In this document: positions 9,313-19,903 of the stretch, piece by piece
How positions within the stretch are numbered: position 1 is the stretch's first letter
Layout: each line of letters starts with the position of its first letter
From: Agrobacterium salinitolerans
Lineage (GTDB): Bacteria > Pseudomonadota > Alphaproteobacteria > Rhizobiales > Rhizobiaceae
Length of the DNA stretch: 64,000 nt
NCBI RefSeq assembly: GCF_002008225.1
Contig: NZ_MRDH01000003.1
Span: 62,001-126,000, forward strand
Reading direction: 5' to 3'
Notes under the pieces: generated by a model
Told to the model about the DNA's origin: nothing
Seen by the model: the letters and a program-made list of their open reading frames with translations, nothing else
Databases searched by the model: none
Position numbers and translations under genes: made by a program

Positions 9313-10986
9313 ATGCTGGTCCAGCTCTCGATTCGCGATATCGTTCTCATCGAAAGGCTCGACCTCGGTTTCGAGGCGGGCCTTTCCGTGTTGACGGGCG
9401 AGACGGGTGCGGGAAAATCCATTCTTCTCGATAGTCTTTCGCTGGCGCTTGGTGGCCGCGGCGATGGCGGCCTTGTGCGGCACGGCGAGGACAAGGGGCA
9501 GGTGACGGCCACCTTCGAAGTCCCGAACGATCACCCGACACGGCTTCTCCTGCGCGAGAACGGTCTCGACGACGATGGTGACCTTATTTTTCGTCGTGTG
9601 CAATCTGCCGACGGGCGAACCAAGGCCTATGTCAACGATCAGGCCGTGAGCGTGCAAATGATGCGCCAGCTCGGGCAATTGCTGGTCGAAATTCATGGTC
9701 AGCATGATGATCGCGCGCTTGTCGATACCGATGCGCACCGCACGCTGCTGGACGCCTTTGCTGGGCTGAGCGATGAGGCTCGCGCTGTTCAGGGCCTATA
9801 CCGCACCTTTAAGGACGCCGAACGTGCGCTGAAGACGCACCGCGCCAAGGTGGAGGCGGCGGCGCGCGAGGCGGATTACCTTCGCTCGTCCGTCGAGGAA
9901 CTGGAGACGCTCTCGCCGCGCGACGGCGAAGAGGAGGAGCTGGCCGAGCGCCGGGCGGTGATGCAGAAATCCGAACGCATTGCCGGCGACATCGCGGAGG
10001 CCAGCGAGTTCCTGAACGGCAATGCGTCGCCTGTGCCTGTCATCGCGTCGATGATGCGGCGTCTGGAGCGCAAGAGCCACGAAGCGCCGGGATTGCTGGA
10101 AGACACCGTACAATTGCTGGATGCCGCGCTGGACAGCCTCTCCAACGCGCAGATGGAAGTGGAGGCGGCCCTGCGCCGCACCGAATTCGATCCGCGTGAG
10201 CTGGAGCGGGTGGAGGAGCGGCTGTTCGCGCTGCGTGCTGCCGGGCGCAAATACAATGTCGCCGTACCCGATCTGCCGGCTCTCGCCGAAAAAATGGTGG
10301 CCGATCTCGCCGATCTCGATGCCGGCGAAGAAAAGCTCGGCAAGCTTGAGGCCAATCTCGGCGTGGTGAAGGCCGATTTCGACCGTGCCGCGCAATCGCT
10401 TTCCGACAAACGCCGCCACGCGGCGGAAGCGCTTTCCAACGCGGTGATGGCAGAACTGCCGGCGCTGAAGCTGGAACGGGCGCGGTTTACCGTCGAGGTG
10501 ACCTCTGATCCCGAACAAGCGACGGCGGACGGTATCGACACGGTGGAATTCCACGTCCAGACCAATCCGGGCACACGCCCCGGCCCGATCATGAAAGTGG
10601 CCTCGGGCGGCGAATTGTCCCGCTTCCTGCTGGCGCTGAAAGTGGCACTGGCGGATCGTGGTTCGGCGCCGACCCTGGTGTTCGACGAAATCGATACGGG
10701 CGTTGGCGGCGCGGTGGCGGATGCCATCGGCCAGCGGCTGCGCCGCCTGTCGAAAACCGTGCAGGTCCTGTCCGTCACCCATGCGCCGCAGGTGGCGGCG
10801 CGGGCGGCCACTCATCTTCTCATTTCCAAGGGGCCATCCGGCGACGGCAGCGAGCGTATCGCGACGCGCGTGGCCACCATGGAGCCGAAGCACCGCACCG
10901 AGGAGATCGCCCGCATGCTGGCCGGCGCATCGGTGACGGACGAGGCTAGGGCTGCGGCGGCTCGCCTGCTGGCGGCCAAGGACTGA
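9313..10986 (+). CDS. recN: DNA repair protein RecN
   Basis: SMC-like ATPase that acts early in double-strand-break repair by holding DNA ends. It has 557 residues. Walker A is GETGAGKS at 29-36, a coiled-coil middle region follows (about 150-370 with an embedded hinge), and then the ABC signature region ASGGELSRFLLALK with Walker B LVFDEIDTGVGG. The length matches the family. It lies 15 bases after bamD and about 110 bases before ligA. No LexA-type operator was recognised in front of it, so SOS control, if any, would act on an upstream promoter. Confidence 0.95.
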   Translation: MLVQLSIRDIVLIERLDLGFEAGLSVLTGETGAGKSILLDSLSLALGGRGDGGLVRHGEDKGQVTATFEVPNDHPTRLLLRENGLDDDGDLIFRRVQSADGRTKAYVNDQAVSVQMMRQLGQLLVEIHGQHDDRALVDTDAHRTLLDAFAGLSDEARAVQGLYRTFKDAERALKTHRAKVEAAAREADYLRSSVEELETLSPRDGEEEELAERRAVMQKSERIAGDIAEASEFLNGNASPVPVIASMMRRLERKSHEAPGLLEDTVQLLDAALDSLSNAQMEVEAALRRTEFDPRELERVEERLFALRAAGRKYNVAVPDLPALAEKMVADLADLDAGEEKLGKLEANLGVVKADFDRAAQSLSDKRRHAAEALSNAVMAELPALKLERARFTVEVTSDPEQATADGIDTVEFHVQTNPGTRPGPIMKVASGGELSRFLLALKVALADRGSAPTLVFDEIDTGVGGAVADAIGQRLRRLSKTVQVLSVTHAPQVAARAATHLLISKGPSGDGSERIATRVATMEPKHRTEEIARMLAGASVTDEARAAAARLLAAKD

Positions 10987-11082
10987 CGGCTACCCGTTGC
11001 CTTGCGCAAGCGGATGCGGCCTGTGAGTCCAACGGCAAAACTGTTTTTAATGTTTGTTATTTCGGCTAAAAGCGTTCGGTAA

Positions 11083-13275
<2,193 letters not shown>

Positions 13276-13339
13276 GGTTCCGTCATGGTAATGTTGTTTT
13301 TAGCGATTACATGGCCGGTTCTGATCAGGAGATGAGCCA

Positions 13340-14233
13340 TTGGATGACCGTATCGTTGTGTCCGAAGAGCAGGTCCGGGCGCTGATCGCCTGCCAGTTTC
13401 CGCACTGGGCGGCGCTCGATGTCCGTCCTGTCGATCATGCTGGCTGGTCCAATCGCAGTTTCCGGCTGGGCGAGGCCATGCTGGTGCGGCTGCCGAGTGC
13501 CGAGCGCTATGTGGCGCAGGTGGAAAAGGAGCATCGCTGGCTACCCTTTTTCGCCAGCCATTTGCCGATGCCGGTTCCAGCGCCTCTTGCCTGCGGAAAG
13601 CCCGGCGCGGATTACCCCTGGCCCTGGTCGGTCTATGGCTGGCTGGAAGGAGAGCCGCTCATCAATCATCTGGCCTCGGTTGATCTTTCCCAAGTCGCGG
13701 CCGATGTCGCTTCCTTCCTGAATGCCCTGCACGCCCTCGATACTTCCGACGGACCGCCGGCCGGCATACATAATTTCCATCGTGGCGGCGCATTGCACGT
13801 CTATGACGAAGAGGCGAGGGCGTCCATGCAGACGCTTGCCGGCGAGGTCGATGCCGGGCTGGCAATGGAAATCTGGCAGTGCGCATTGTCCAGCCGCTGG
13901 CATCTGCTCCCGGTCTGGGTGCATGGCGATGTTTCGGACGGCAACCTGCTATTCCGCGACGGACGCCTGTCGGCCGTCATCGATTTCGGCAGTTGCTGCA
14001 TTGGTGATCCGTCGTCAGACCTTGTCCTTGCATGGAACCTGTTCGAAGGGGATAGCCGCGCGGCCTTCCGCGCCGCCCTGCCTTTGGACGACGCCACATG
14101 GCAGCGGGGGCGTGGCTGGGCGCTGTGGAAGGCTTTGATCGTTCTGGATGCCGAACGTGGACGTAACAAAAAAATGGCCGAATGGTCACGAAGGACCATT
14201 CGGGAAGTGTTCGCGGATCACCTTGAAAACTGA
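13340..14233 (+). CDS. Aminoglycoside phosphotransferase (APH)-family kinase
   Basis: Protein-kinase-fold small-molecule kinase of 297 residues. The catalytic loop VHGDVSDGNLLF (H-D-N pattern) and the metal-binding VIDFGSCCIGDPSSDL are intact. The N-terminal lobe contains the ATP-binding GWSNRSFRLG strand. The start is TTG: there is no in-frame ATG nearby and AGGAG lies 7 bases upstream. The family includes antibiotic kinases but also many enzymes acting on sugars, choline or hydroxyurea. Without closer similarity, resistance should not be assumed. It stands alone after ligA and is convergent with the acetyltransferase that follows, 6 bases away. Confidence 0.82.
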   Translation: MDDRIVVSEEQVRALIACQFPHWAALDVRPVDHAGWSNRSFRLGEAMLVRLPSAERYVAQVEKEHRWLPFFASHLPMPVPAPLACGKPGADYPWPWSVYGWLEGEPLINHLASVDLSQVAADVASFLNALHALDTSDGPPAGIHNFHRGGALHVYDEEARASMQTLAGEVDAGLAMEIWQCALSSRWHLLPVWVHGDVSDGNLLFRDGRLSAVIDFGSCCIGDPSSDLVLAWNLFEGDSRAAFRAALPLDDATWQRGRGWALWKALIVLDAERGRNKKMAEWSRRTIREVFADHLEN

Positions 14234-14239
14234 CGTTTC

Positions 14240-14773
14240 CTATCTAAGACGTGCCATCACGTGAGCATCGACGTATTTTCCATCGCGGTAGGCGTCGTTG
14301 CGAAGGGTGCCTTCGCGTTCGAAACCGAATTTCTCGTAAAGCCTGATTGCCGGGAGATTGTCGGTGAAAACATTGAGTTCGATCCGCTTGATGTCGTGCC
14401 AATTGTCGGCGGTATCTATCAGCGCTGCGAGAAGGTGTGATCCCACTCCTTTACCGGCAAAATCGTCGTGAACACTGATCACAAGATCGGCAATGTGGGA
14501 CTGCCTTCCCGCCCTGCGAAACAGTCCAGAATTGGCAACGATCTTTCCTCGCCATTCGGCAACGATGGCGATATCGTTCGGGCCGCGGTTTTCCATCGAT
14601 TTCCGTGTCTTTTCAACGGACTGAAACGGCTGTCGAAGCGTGCCGTGACGGACGCCAGGCAGGTTGAACATTTCGGTCAAGGCTTCGGCATCGTCCAGGC
14701 GCGCCGCACGCAGGACGACTTCGTTCAAGCTGAATTGCGAATCTTCATTATCGGCAAATTTCAAGTTCTGCAT
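14240..14773 (-). CDS. GNAT-family N-acetyltransferase
   Basis: Acetyl-CoA-dependent acetyltransferase of 177 residues. The acetyl-CoA-binding motif A is visible as VISVHDDFAGKGVGSHLLAALI, followed by the NVFTDNLPAIRLYEKFGFEREG strand-helix typical of the YhhY/RimI-like branch. The substrate is unknown; related proteins acetylate amino acids or protein N-termini. It is convergent with the APH-type gene and appears monocistronic. About 190 bases separate it from the next minus-strand gene, including a bulged hairpin at 14807-14829 with no T-tract. Confidence 0.85.
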   Translation of the reverse strand: MQNLKFADNEDSQFSLNEVVLRAARLDDAEALTEMFNLPGVRHGTLRQPFQSVEKTRKSMENRGPNDIAIVAEWRGKIVANSGLFRRAGRQSHIADLVISVHDDFAGKGVGSHLLAALIDTADNWHDIKRIELNVFTDNLPAIRLYEKFGFEREGTLRNDAYRDGKYVDAHVMARLR

Positions 14774-14966
14774 GCCTGTCTCCTTGGGCGTATTGGGGCG
14801 TGTGGGGAGCAGGTTTGCGAACCCTGCTCTCTTGGCAGGGTAAAAATGGATCGCTTAACGCGACGACACACCTTTCCCTGCCGAATGGCCGGTGATGGTA
14901 TGGCGAGGGGTGGTATTCTGCTTCGTTGCGATCATGCGTGCAGAATGCTTTTGCCCCGTGTTCCTG

Positions 14967-15896
14967 TCAAGCGGGCGCGTTGCGCAACAGTCTTCGGAGT
15001 TTTGCCGGCAGCCTGCCGTCGATCGCCGCAAGACCGGCGGCGATCATCGCCATGCCAGCGAAGTGCTTTATTTCCAGTTGCTCGCCGAGGAGGAGCGAGC
15101 CGAGCAGGATGGCGCTGACGGGAATGAGGAAGGTGACGAGAGCGAGGTTGGTGGCGCCGGCGCTGGCGAGGATGCGGAAGAAGATCAGGTAAGCGAGCGC
15201 TGTCGACAGGAGGGCGATGCCGACAAGCGCGCCCCACGTTCCGAGGCCCGGCATGGCCAGCATCCATGGTTTATCGATAAGGAGGGCGGCCGGGATGAGC
15301 ATCAGTGTTGAGGAGGAGATCTGGCCGGTGGCGGTCATCAGCGGCGGTACGCCCATGGCCTTGAAACGGCGACCGAAGATGCCCGCGAAGGAATAGGAGA
15401 CGGCGGCGCCGAGAATGGCGATCTGGCCCCAGAGGCCGGATGAGCCGGTGAAGGCGGCCGGGCCGATCATGGTCGCCACGCCGGCAAAGCCGATCACGAC
15501 CCCGGTCAGCTTGTTGCCGGTCATCTTCTCGTCGGCGGTCAAAAAATGGGCGACGATGACGGTGAAGAGCGGCGTCGTGGCGTTGAGGATCGAGGCAAGT
15601 CCGCTGGCGATCTGGGTCTGGCCCCAGACGATCAGGCAGAAGGGGATGATGTTGTTGAGCAGGCCCATGCCGAAAAAGGCACGCCACACCGCCCATTCAC
15701 GCGGCAGGTGAAGGCCCATGATGCGGCAGACGATCAGAAGCGCGATCGCCGCCAGGCTGACACGCAGCGTGACGATGGTGACGGGCGGCAATTCCTTGAC
15801 CGCAACACCGATGAAAAAGAACGATCCGCCCCACAGAAGCGAAAGCGCGACAAGCATCGCCCATTCACCGGCATCCATCTGTTTCTGTATCGCCAT
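14967..15896 (-). CDS. EamA/DMT-family transporter
   Basis: Inner-membrane drug/metabolite transporter of 309 residues with about 10 hydrophobic helices arranged as two EamA repeats (about 12-140 and 150-285 from the chosen start). Members export amino acids or other small metabolites; the substrate here is not evident. The ATG at 15896 (MAIQKQM) has GGGAG 6 bases upstream. In-frame ATGs at 15926 and 15950 would add unconserved residues. It is divergent from a LysR regulator, which is the likely controller. Confidence 0.87.
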   Translation of the reverse strand: MAIQKQMDAGEWAMLVALSLLWGGSFFFIGVAVKELPPVTIVTLRVSLAAIALLIVCRIMGLHLPREWAVWRAFFGMGLLNNIIPFCLIVWGQTQIASGLASILNATTPLFTVIVAHFLTADEKMTGNKLTGVVIGFAGVATMIGPAAFTGSSGLWGQIAILGAAVSYSFAGIFGRRFKAMGVPPLMTATGQISSSTLMLIPAALLIDKPWMLAMPGLGTWGALVGIALLSTALAYLIFFRILASAGATNLALVTFLIPVSAILLGSLLLGEQLEIKHFAGMAMIAAGLAAIDGRLPAKLRRLLRNAPA

Positions 15897-15964
15897 CGTC
15901 GTCTCCCGAAGCTTGAATATGGACATGATCGCAGGCGGGATGGCCGCCATCCACCCGATATTGA

Positions 15965-15979
15965 TTGAGTTTACCTCAA
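15965..15979. promoter_or_regulatory. Inverted repeat TTGAG-N5-CTCAA, likely LysR-type site
   Basis: A perfect 5-bp inverted repeat around 5 bases, in the T-Nx-A form bound by LysR regulators. It is 69 bases upstream of the EamA gene start, inside the divergent interval. A related copy, TTGAG-N5-CTAAA, is at 16077-16091 next to the regulator start. Confidence 0.5.
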
Positions 15980-16076
15980 GTCGAAGATGGGTGGTTTTTA
16001 ATGCGTTTCAGGTCTTATTGCGTCTATCTACTCCTTGTTTTATGGTTTTTTCAAACGATTGTTTCTCGTGTGATAA

Positions 16077-16091
16077 TTGAGGTGACCTAAA
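16077..16091. promoter_or_regulatory. Second LysR-type half-palindrome, possible autoregulatory site
   Basis: TTGAG-N5-CTAAA ends two bases before the LysR start codon, a fair copy of the site at 15965-15979. It overlaps the region where the ribosome must bind, which would suit autorepression. Inference from sequence similarity only. Confidence 0.4.
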
Positions 16092-16093
16092 CC

Positions 16094-16996
16094 ATGGTAG
16101 CCGAACTTCCTTCTTTGAAAGGGTTGCAGGCCTTCGAGGCCGCAGCGCGGTATCGCAGTGTCACGCTCGCCTCCAACGAGCTGAACGTCACACCCGGCGC
16201 GGTCAGCCTGCAAATCCGGGAGCTGGAGGCGCGGCTTGGCGTGCAATTGTTTTTCCGCAAGCCGCGCAGCATTCAGCTGACGCGTGAGGGGGAGCGTTAT
16301 TACGGCGCGCTTCGCACCGCCTTCCGGATGATGCGCGAGGCGACGGCGGAACTGACGGCGCGTTCCGAAATCACGGTGCTCACGCTGAGCTGCACGCCGA
16401 CTTTCGCCGTGCAGTGGCTGATGCCGCGACTGCCTGCTTTTCAGCAGCAATACCCGCAGGTGGATGTCCGCATCAGCGTGACGAACCGATTGGTGGATTT
16501 TTCGAGGGACGATGTCGATCTGGCGGTACGGCACGGGTTTGGTCGGTATGAAGGGCTGGAGAGCATCCGCTTCATTGATGACAGCACCCTGCCGGTGTGT
16601 GCGCCGCAACTTCTGGAAAAATATGGACCGCTTCAGGAAGCGGGGGACCTGAAATCCATTCCGCTCCTGCACGATGAGAACCGCAATGAATGGCGGCGCT
16701 GGCTGGAGGCGGCGGGAGCATCGGATGTGGATGCCTCCGGCGGCACCGTCTTCATCGACAGCAACGGCGCGCTGGATGCGGCCAAGGCCGGGCATGGTAT
16801 TGCACTGACCCGGCGCTCGCTGGTTTCCCGCGAGCTTGCGGAAGGTGCATTGATCGCGCCCTTCGGCAAGGATATGGCCAGTACGCTTGCCTATTTCCTC
16901 GTTTATCCCAGGCGTATGCTCGATAATCCCGATCTGGTGACGCTCATCGACTGGATGCTTTTGGAAGCGCGGTCAGCCGAGGCCGGTTCTCTTTGA
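16094..16996 (+). CDS. LysR-type transcriptional regulator (GcvA-like)
   Basis: Transcription factor of 300 residues. The winged helix-turn-helix lies at about 7-66 (LKGLQAFEAAARYRSVTLAS ... LNVTPGAVSLQIRELEARLG), followed by a type-2 periplasmic-binding-like effector domain (about 92-290). The HTH pattern with AVSLQIRELE resembles the GcvA/AmpR branch. It is divergent from the EamA exporter, so the exporter is its most likely target, with the effector probably the exported metabolite. The ATG follows directly after a palindromic element and lacks a good ribosome-binding site. Confidence 0.9.
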   Translation: MVAELPSLKGLQAFEAAARYRSVTLASNELNVTPGAVSLQIRELEARLGVQLFFRKPRSIQLTREGERYYGALRTAFRMMREATAELTARSEITVLTLSCTPTFAVQWLMPRLPAFQQQYPQVDVRISVTNRLVDFSRDDVDLAVRHGFGRYEGLESIRFIDDSTLPVCAPQLLEKYGPLQEAGDLKSIPLLHDENRNEWRRWLEAAGASDVDASGGTVFIDSNGALDAAKAGHGIALTRRSLVSRELAEGALIAPFGKDMASTLAYFLVYPRRMLDNPDLVTLIDWMLLEARSAEAGSL

Positions 16997-17018
16997 TGTC
17001 AATCCGGTTTATGCCGGA

Positions 17019-17648
17019 ATGAAACAACGGGAATCACTCTTGAAAACAATCGCCATCGATTTCGAGACCGCCAATGAGGAACGGGGCAGTGCCTGCTCCG
17101 TCGGGCTTGCGTGGATAGAGGACGGCGAGATCGTTCGCGTCGAGGAGCGTCTCATCCGGCCAAAGGACATGCGGTTTTCGTCCTTCAACATTGCCGTGCA
17201 CGGGATTCGCCCTGACGATGTCGAGGACGCGCCGGAATTCCCTGAGGTGATGGAGGAGTTCATCGACGACTTCTACGGCGCCACCATGATCGCCCATAAT
17301 GCCGCCTTCGATTTCAGCGTCATGCGGGCGTCCTTCGATAAATACCGGCAGTCCTATCCCGATCTTTCTTATCTATGCAGCGTCAAGATCGCCCGGCATG
17401 TCTGGCCCAATCTGGCGTCGCACAAGCTGAATGTCATCGCCCACCATCTCCAGCTGCGTTTCGTGCATCACAATGCCGCCGAAGACGCCGTCGTCTGCGC
17501 GGCCGCGTCTATTGCCGCCGCCAAGGCGCTTCGCGTTGCCCATGTTCGCGACCTTCCGGAAAAGATCGGCATGGTCGCGGGGCGTCTCACCGCCACCGGC
17601 TACCAGCCCTGCAGCATGAAAAAACGCACCGTCTCCCGGGTTGCGTAA
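17019..17648 (+). CDS. DEDDh-type 3'-5' exonuclease
   Basis: DnaQ-like exonuclease of 209 residues. The Exo I motif is IAIDFETAN (Asp and Glu), Exo II is MIAHNAAFDFSVM, and Exo III is HHNAAEDAVVCA (His and Asp), so all four metal and catalytic acids are present. It resembles the stand-alone exonuclease domain of DNA polymerase III epsilon and may act in proofreading or nucleotide turnover. The start could instead be the TTG at 17040 (residue 8), immediately before KTIAIDF. Neither has a strong ribosome-binding site. The C-terminal 35 residues are unassigned. Confidence 0.85.
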   Translation: MKQRESLLKTIAIDFETANEERGSACSVGLAWIEDGEIVRVEERLIRPKDMRFSSFNIAVHGIRPDDVEDAPEFPEVMEEFIDDFYGATMIAHNAAFDFSVMRASFDKYRQSYPDLSYLCSVKIARHVWPNLASHKLNVIAHHLQLRFVHHNAAEDAVVCAAASIAAAKALRVAHVRDLPEKIGMVAGRLTATGYQPCSMKKRTVSRVA

Positions 17649-17694
17649 CGGCGGCTTCCACCTATGTTTGAAGCAGCGTAACGGAGAAGATGCG

Positions 17695-18186
17695 ATGACG
17701 AAGAAAACTCTGTCGGGTTTGTTTGCGGGCTTTCTGGCGTTGCTTCCAGTGACAGCGGCGCATTCGCAGGTGGTCGGTGAGGTCGGTGTCGACTGGATTG
17801 GCAACGACATCGTCATCGAGGCGATTGCCGATCCGAAGATCAAGGGTGTGACCTGCCACGTTACCTATTTCGACCGCGGTGTGATCGACCGGTTGAAGAA
17901 CGGAAACTGGTTCGAAGACCCTTCCAACAACGCCATTTCCTGCAGCCAGACGGGACCGGTTGAGATCGGCGACATCGATCTGTCGAAGGGCGGAGAAGAG
18001 GTGTTCCGGCAGGGCATGTCGCTGGTTTGGAAGAAGCTCGTCGTCAGCCGCGTCTATGACAAGGGGAATGACACACTGATCTATCTGGTGCATGCGCGGG
18101 AGCTGACCGACGGTTCGGCCAAGATGGCGATTTCCACGGTGCCGCTCTATAACCAGCAGGTCACATGGCAAAAGGGCAAGCCGTAA
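17695..18186 (+). CDS. creA: CreA family periplasmic protein
   Basis: Small exported protein of 163 residues from the ATG at 17695, which has GGAGAA 6 bases upstream. A signal peptide covers about 1-25 (basic start, hydrophobic FAGFLALLPVTA core, AHSQ cleavage region). The mature part has the CreA pattern VGEVGVDWIGNDI ... DPKIKGVTCHVTYFDRG ... DPSNNAISCSQTGP, with two conserved cysteines. The biochemical role of CreA is not established. The gene stands alone between the exonuclease and the convergent cheW. Confidence 0.85.
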   Translation: MTKKTLSGLFAGFLALLPVTAAHSQVVGEVGVDWIGNDIVIEAIADPKIKGVTCHVTYFDRGVIDRLKNGNWFEDPSNNAISCSQTGPVEIGDIDLSKGGEEVFRQGMSLVWKKLVVSRVYDKGNDTLIYLVHARELTDGSAKMAISTVPLYNQQVTWQKGKP

Positions 18187-18221
18187 GGCTCGCCCTCGCA
18201 GTTGCGCTATAGATGCCTGGA

Positions 18222-18689
18222 TCAGGCTGCTTCGCGTGCCAACTCGTCCGCAATCACTGTGTCGAGGTTGAGGAAGCAGACCATGCTCTTTTCCAGCGCC
18301 ACGATGCCGCGGCAGAAGCTGCGCTGCTCTTCCGGAATGATATCGGGCGCGGGCTGCAGGTCTTCGGAGCGGATGGTCATCATGTCGGAGACCTGTTCCA
18401 CCAGAAGGCCGACCAGCTTGCCGCCGATATCGGTGACGATGATAGCGGAGCGCTCGGACGGTTCGGTCATTTTCATGCCGAGGCGGCCGGCCATGTCGAT
18501 GACGGGAATGACGGCGCCGCGCAGGTTGATGAGGCCGAGAACATAGGGCGGGGTGTGCGGCATCGGGGTAACCGGCGCCCAGCCGCGGATTTCGCGGATC
18601 GCCATGATGTCGATGCAGAATTCCTGATCGCTCAGGTGGAAGGAAACGATTTCGAGATATGCGCCGGATTGCTTTATGGCGTTGGACAT
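18222..18689 (-). CDS. cheW: Chemotaxis coupling protein CheW
   Basis: Scaffold that couples chemoreceptors to the CheA kinase. It has 155 residues from the ATG at 18689, with AGGAAA about 9 bases upstream; an in-frame extension to 18818 is unlikely. The CheW/SH3-like fold is clear: EIVSFHLSDQEFCIDIMAIREI, then YVLGLINLRGAVIPVIDMAGRLG, then VGLLVEQVSDMMTI and FCRGIVALEKSMVCFLNLD. No other chemotaxis gene is in the window, so it is an orphan copy that presumably works with arrays encoded elsewhere. Confidence 0.93.
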   Translation of the reverse strand: MSNAIKQSGAYLEIVSFHLSDQEFCIDIMAIREIRGWAPVTPMPHTPPYVLGLINLRGAVIPVIDMAGRLGMKMTEPSERSAIIVTDIGGKLVGLLVEQVSDMMTIRSEDLQPAPDIIPEEQRSFCRGIVALEKSMVCFLNLDTVIADELAREAA

Positions 18690-18914
18690 GACGGCAGGTT
18701 TCCTCTGATGGCTCTCTAACAGGCCCGCGCAGGATTGAGCTTTATGCGGTGGCCGGAGAATTGACCGGGAGACATCATGTCGAGGCTTGAAAACCGCTAC
18801 GGTCATAATGCACAGCAAGATTTTAAACTTTCCCTAACAATTGCGGCTGCCCCGCCGGCAAAACCCAGTATTTTGGCGGTTTTCGCGCCCACGAAAACAG
18901 GTTATGATCGGCAT

Positions 18915-19073
18915 ATGAACGCGCTCGTTTCCCAGCCGCTGAAGTTTATTCTGGCTAGTCTTGCCGCTTTGGCCTCGCTTGCCGTCGTGCTTCTTGCCTT
19001 TGACGGCTGGGTGCGGCACGGCACGGATATTTTCCTTTCCACGGTGCAGAGCGGCATCGCATGGTGTCTGTGA
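18915..19073 (+). CDS. Small single-pass membrane protein
   Basis: Predicted 52-residue protein. Residues about 10-32 (FILASLAALASLAVVLLAF core) form one clear hydrophobic helix, followed by a short polar segment (DGWVRHGTDIF) and a hydrophobic end. It lies between divergent cheW and the SCO1 gene, in the same direction as the latter. The ribosome-binding site is weak. I do not recognise a named family. Codon use looks like coding sequence, but small size keeps the call tentative. Confidence 0.5.
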   Translation: MNALVSQPLKFILASLAALASLAVVLLAFDGWVRHGTDIFLSTVQSGIAWCL

Positions 19074-19214
19074 CGTGCTTTCCGGCTGCGGATTTGTGAC
19101 AAATCAGCGCGGTTCCCGCAAATACGCCCAGTTGATTTGCCGTCCCGGTCGCCTTTCGTTATCTGTCTGTCAGGGCCAGCGACATGCCGCCGGCTTTCGG
19201 GGTAGGATTGGACA

Positions 19215-19823
19215 ATGAGAAATATTCGCATCGTATTGTGGGCCGTCGTGCTCGTTCTCGCCGGCGTCGTCAGCTGGTTGACGATCGAAATGACGAAAAC
19301 CCGGGAGCAGATGGTCGAGACGGCCTATGGCGTGCCCTTCCAACTCACGGCGCAAAATGGCCAGCCGATCACCGAAAAGGCGTTCCAGGGAAAGCCGACA
19401 GCGCTGTTCTTCGGCTTCACCCATTGCCCGGAAGTCTGCCCGACAACCCTTTTCGAACTGAACGGCTGGATGGAGAAGGTGGACCCGGCCGGCGACAAGC
19501 TGCAGGCCTATTTCGTCTCCGTCGATCCCGAGCGCGATACACCTGAGATCATGCAGCAATATGTCTCCAATGTCTCGAAGCGGATCACCGGCATCACCGG
19601 CCCGGCCGACAAGATTGCCGAGACTCTGAAGGGCTACCGCATCTATGCCAAGAAGGTACCGGTGGACGAGAAGGATCCGAATGGCGATTACACCATGGAT
19701 CACACGGCGTCCGTGATCCTGCTTGATGCCAACGGCCGCTTTGCAGGAACGATCGCTTATGGCGAAAACCCTGACGTCGCCGAGCAGAAACTTCAGAATC
19801 TTCTGAAGGGTACGAAGGTTTAA
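19215..19823 (+). CDS. SCO1/SenC family copper chaperone
   Basis: Membrane-anchored thioredoxin-fold protein that delivers copper to cytochrome c oxidase or acts as a periplasmic thiol reductase. It has 202 residues with an N-terminal anchor at about 5-24. The copper-binding motif is CPEVC (Cys71 and Cys75) and the distal histidine is His163 in MDHTASVILLD. The conserved DPERDTPE segment is also present. It stands alone, without oxidase genes nearby, and precedes prmA by 80 bases. Confidence 0.92.
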   Translation: MRNIRIVLWAVVLVLAGVVSWLTIEMTKTREQMVETAYGVPFQLTAQNGQPITEKAFQGKPTALFFGFTHCPEVCPTTLFELNGWMEKVDPAGDKLQAYFVSVDPERDTPEIMQQYVSNVSKRITGITGPADKIAETLKGYRIYAKKVPVDEKDPNGDYTMDHTASVILLDANGRFAGTIAYGENPDVAEQKLQNLLKGTKV

Positions 19824-19903
19824 TTACGCGCAGCTTATTGGACTGACTGCGGTTTTGTGGCAAAGGCAGACGCAGAACTATTAGCCAGAGAAAGCAGCCC
19901 GCC

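Noticed and set aside
13340-14233. Antibiotic resistance role for the APH-family kinase
   Set aside because: The kinase motifs are general to the fold and there is no mobile or resistance context, so a resistance function is not supported.
14807-14829. Hairpin between the acetyltransferase and the EamA transporter
   Set aside because: It has a bulge and no T-tract on either strand, so it is not called a terminator; it may be incidental.
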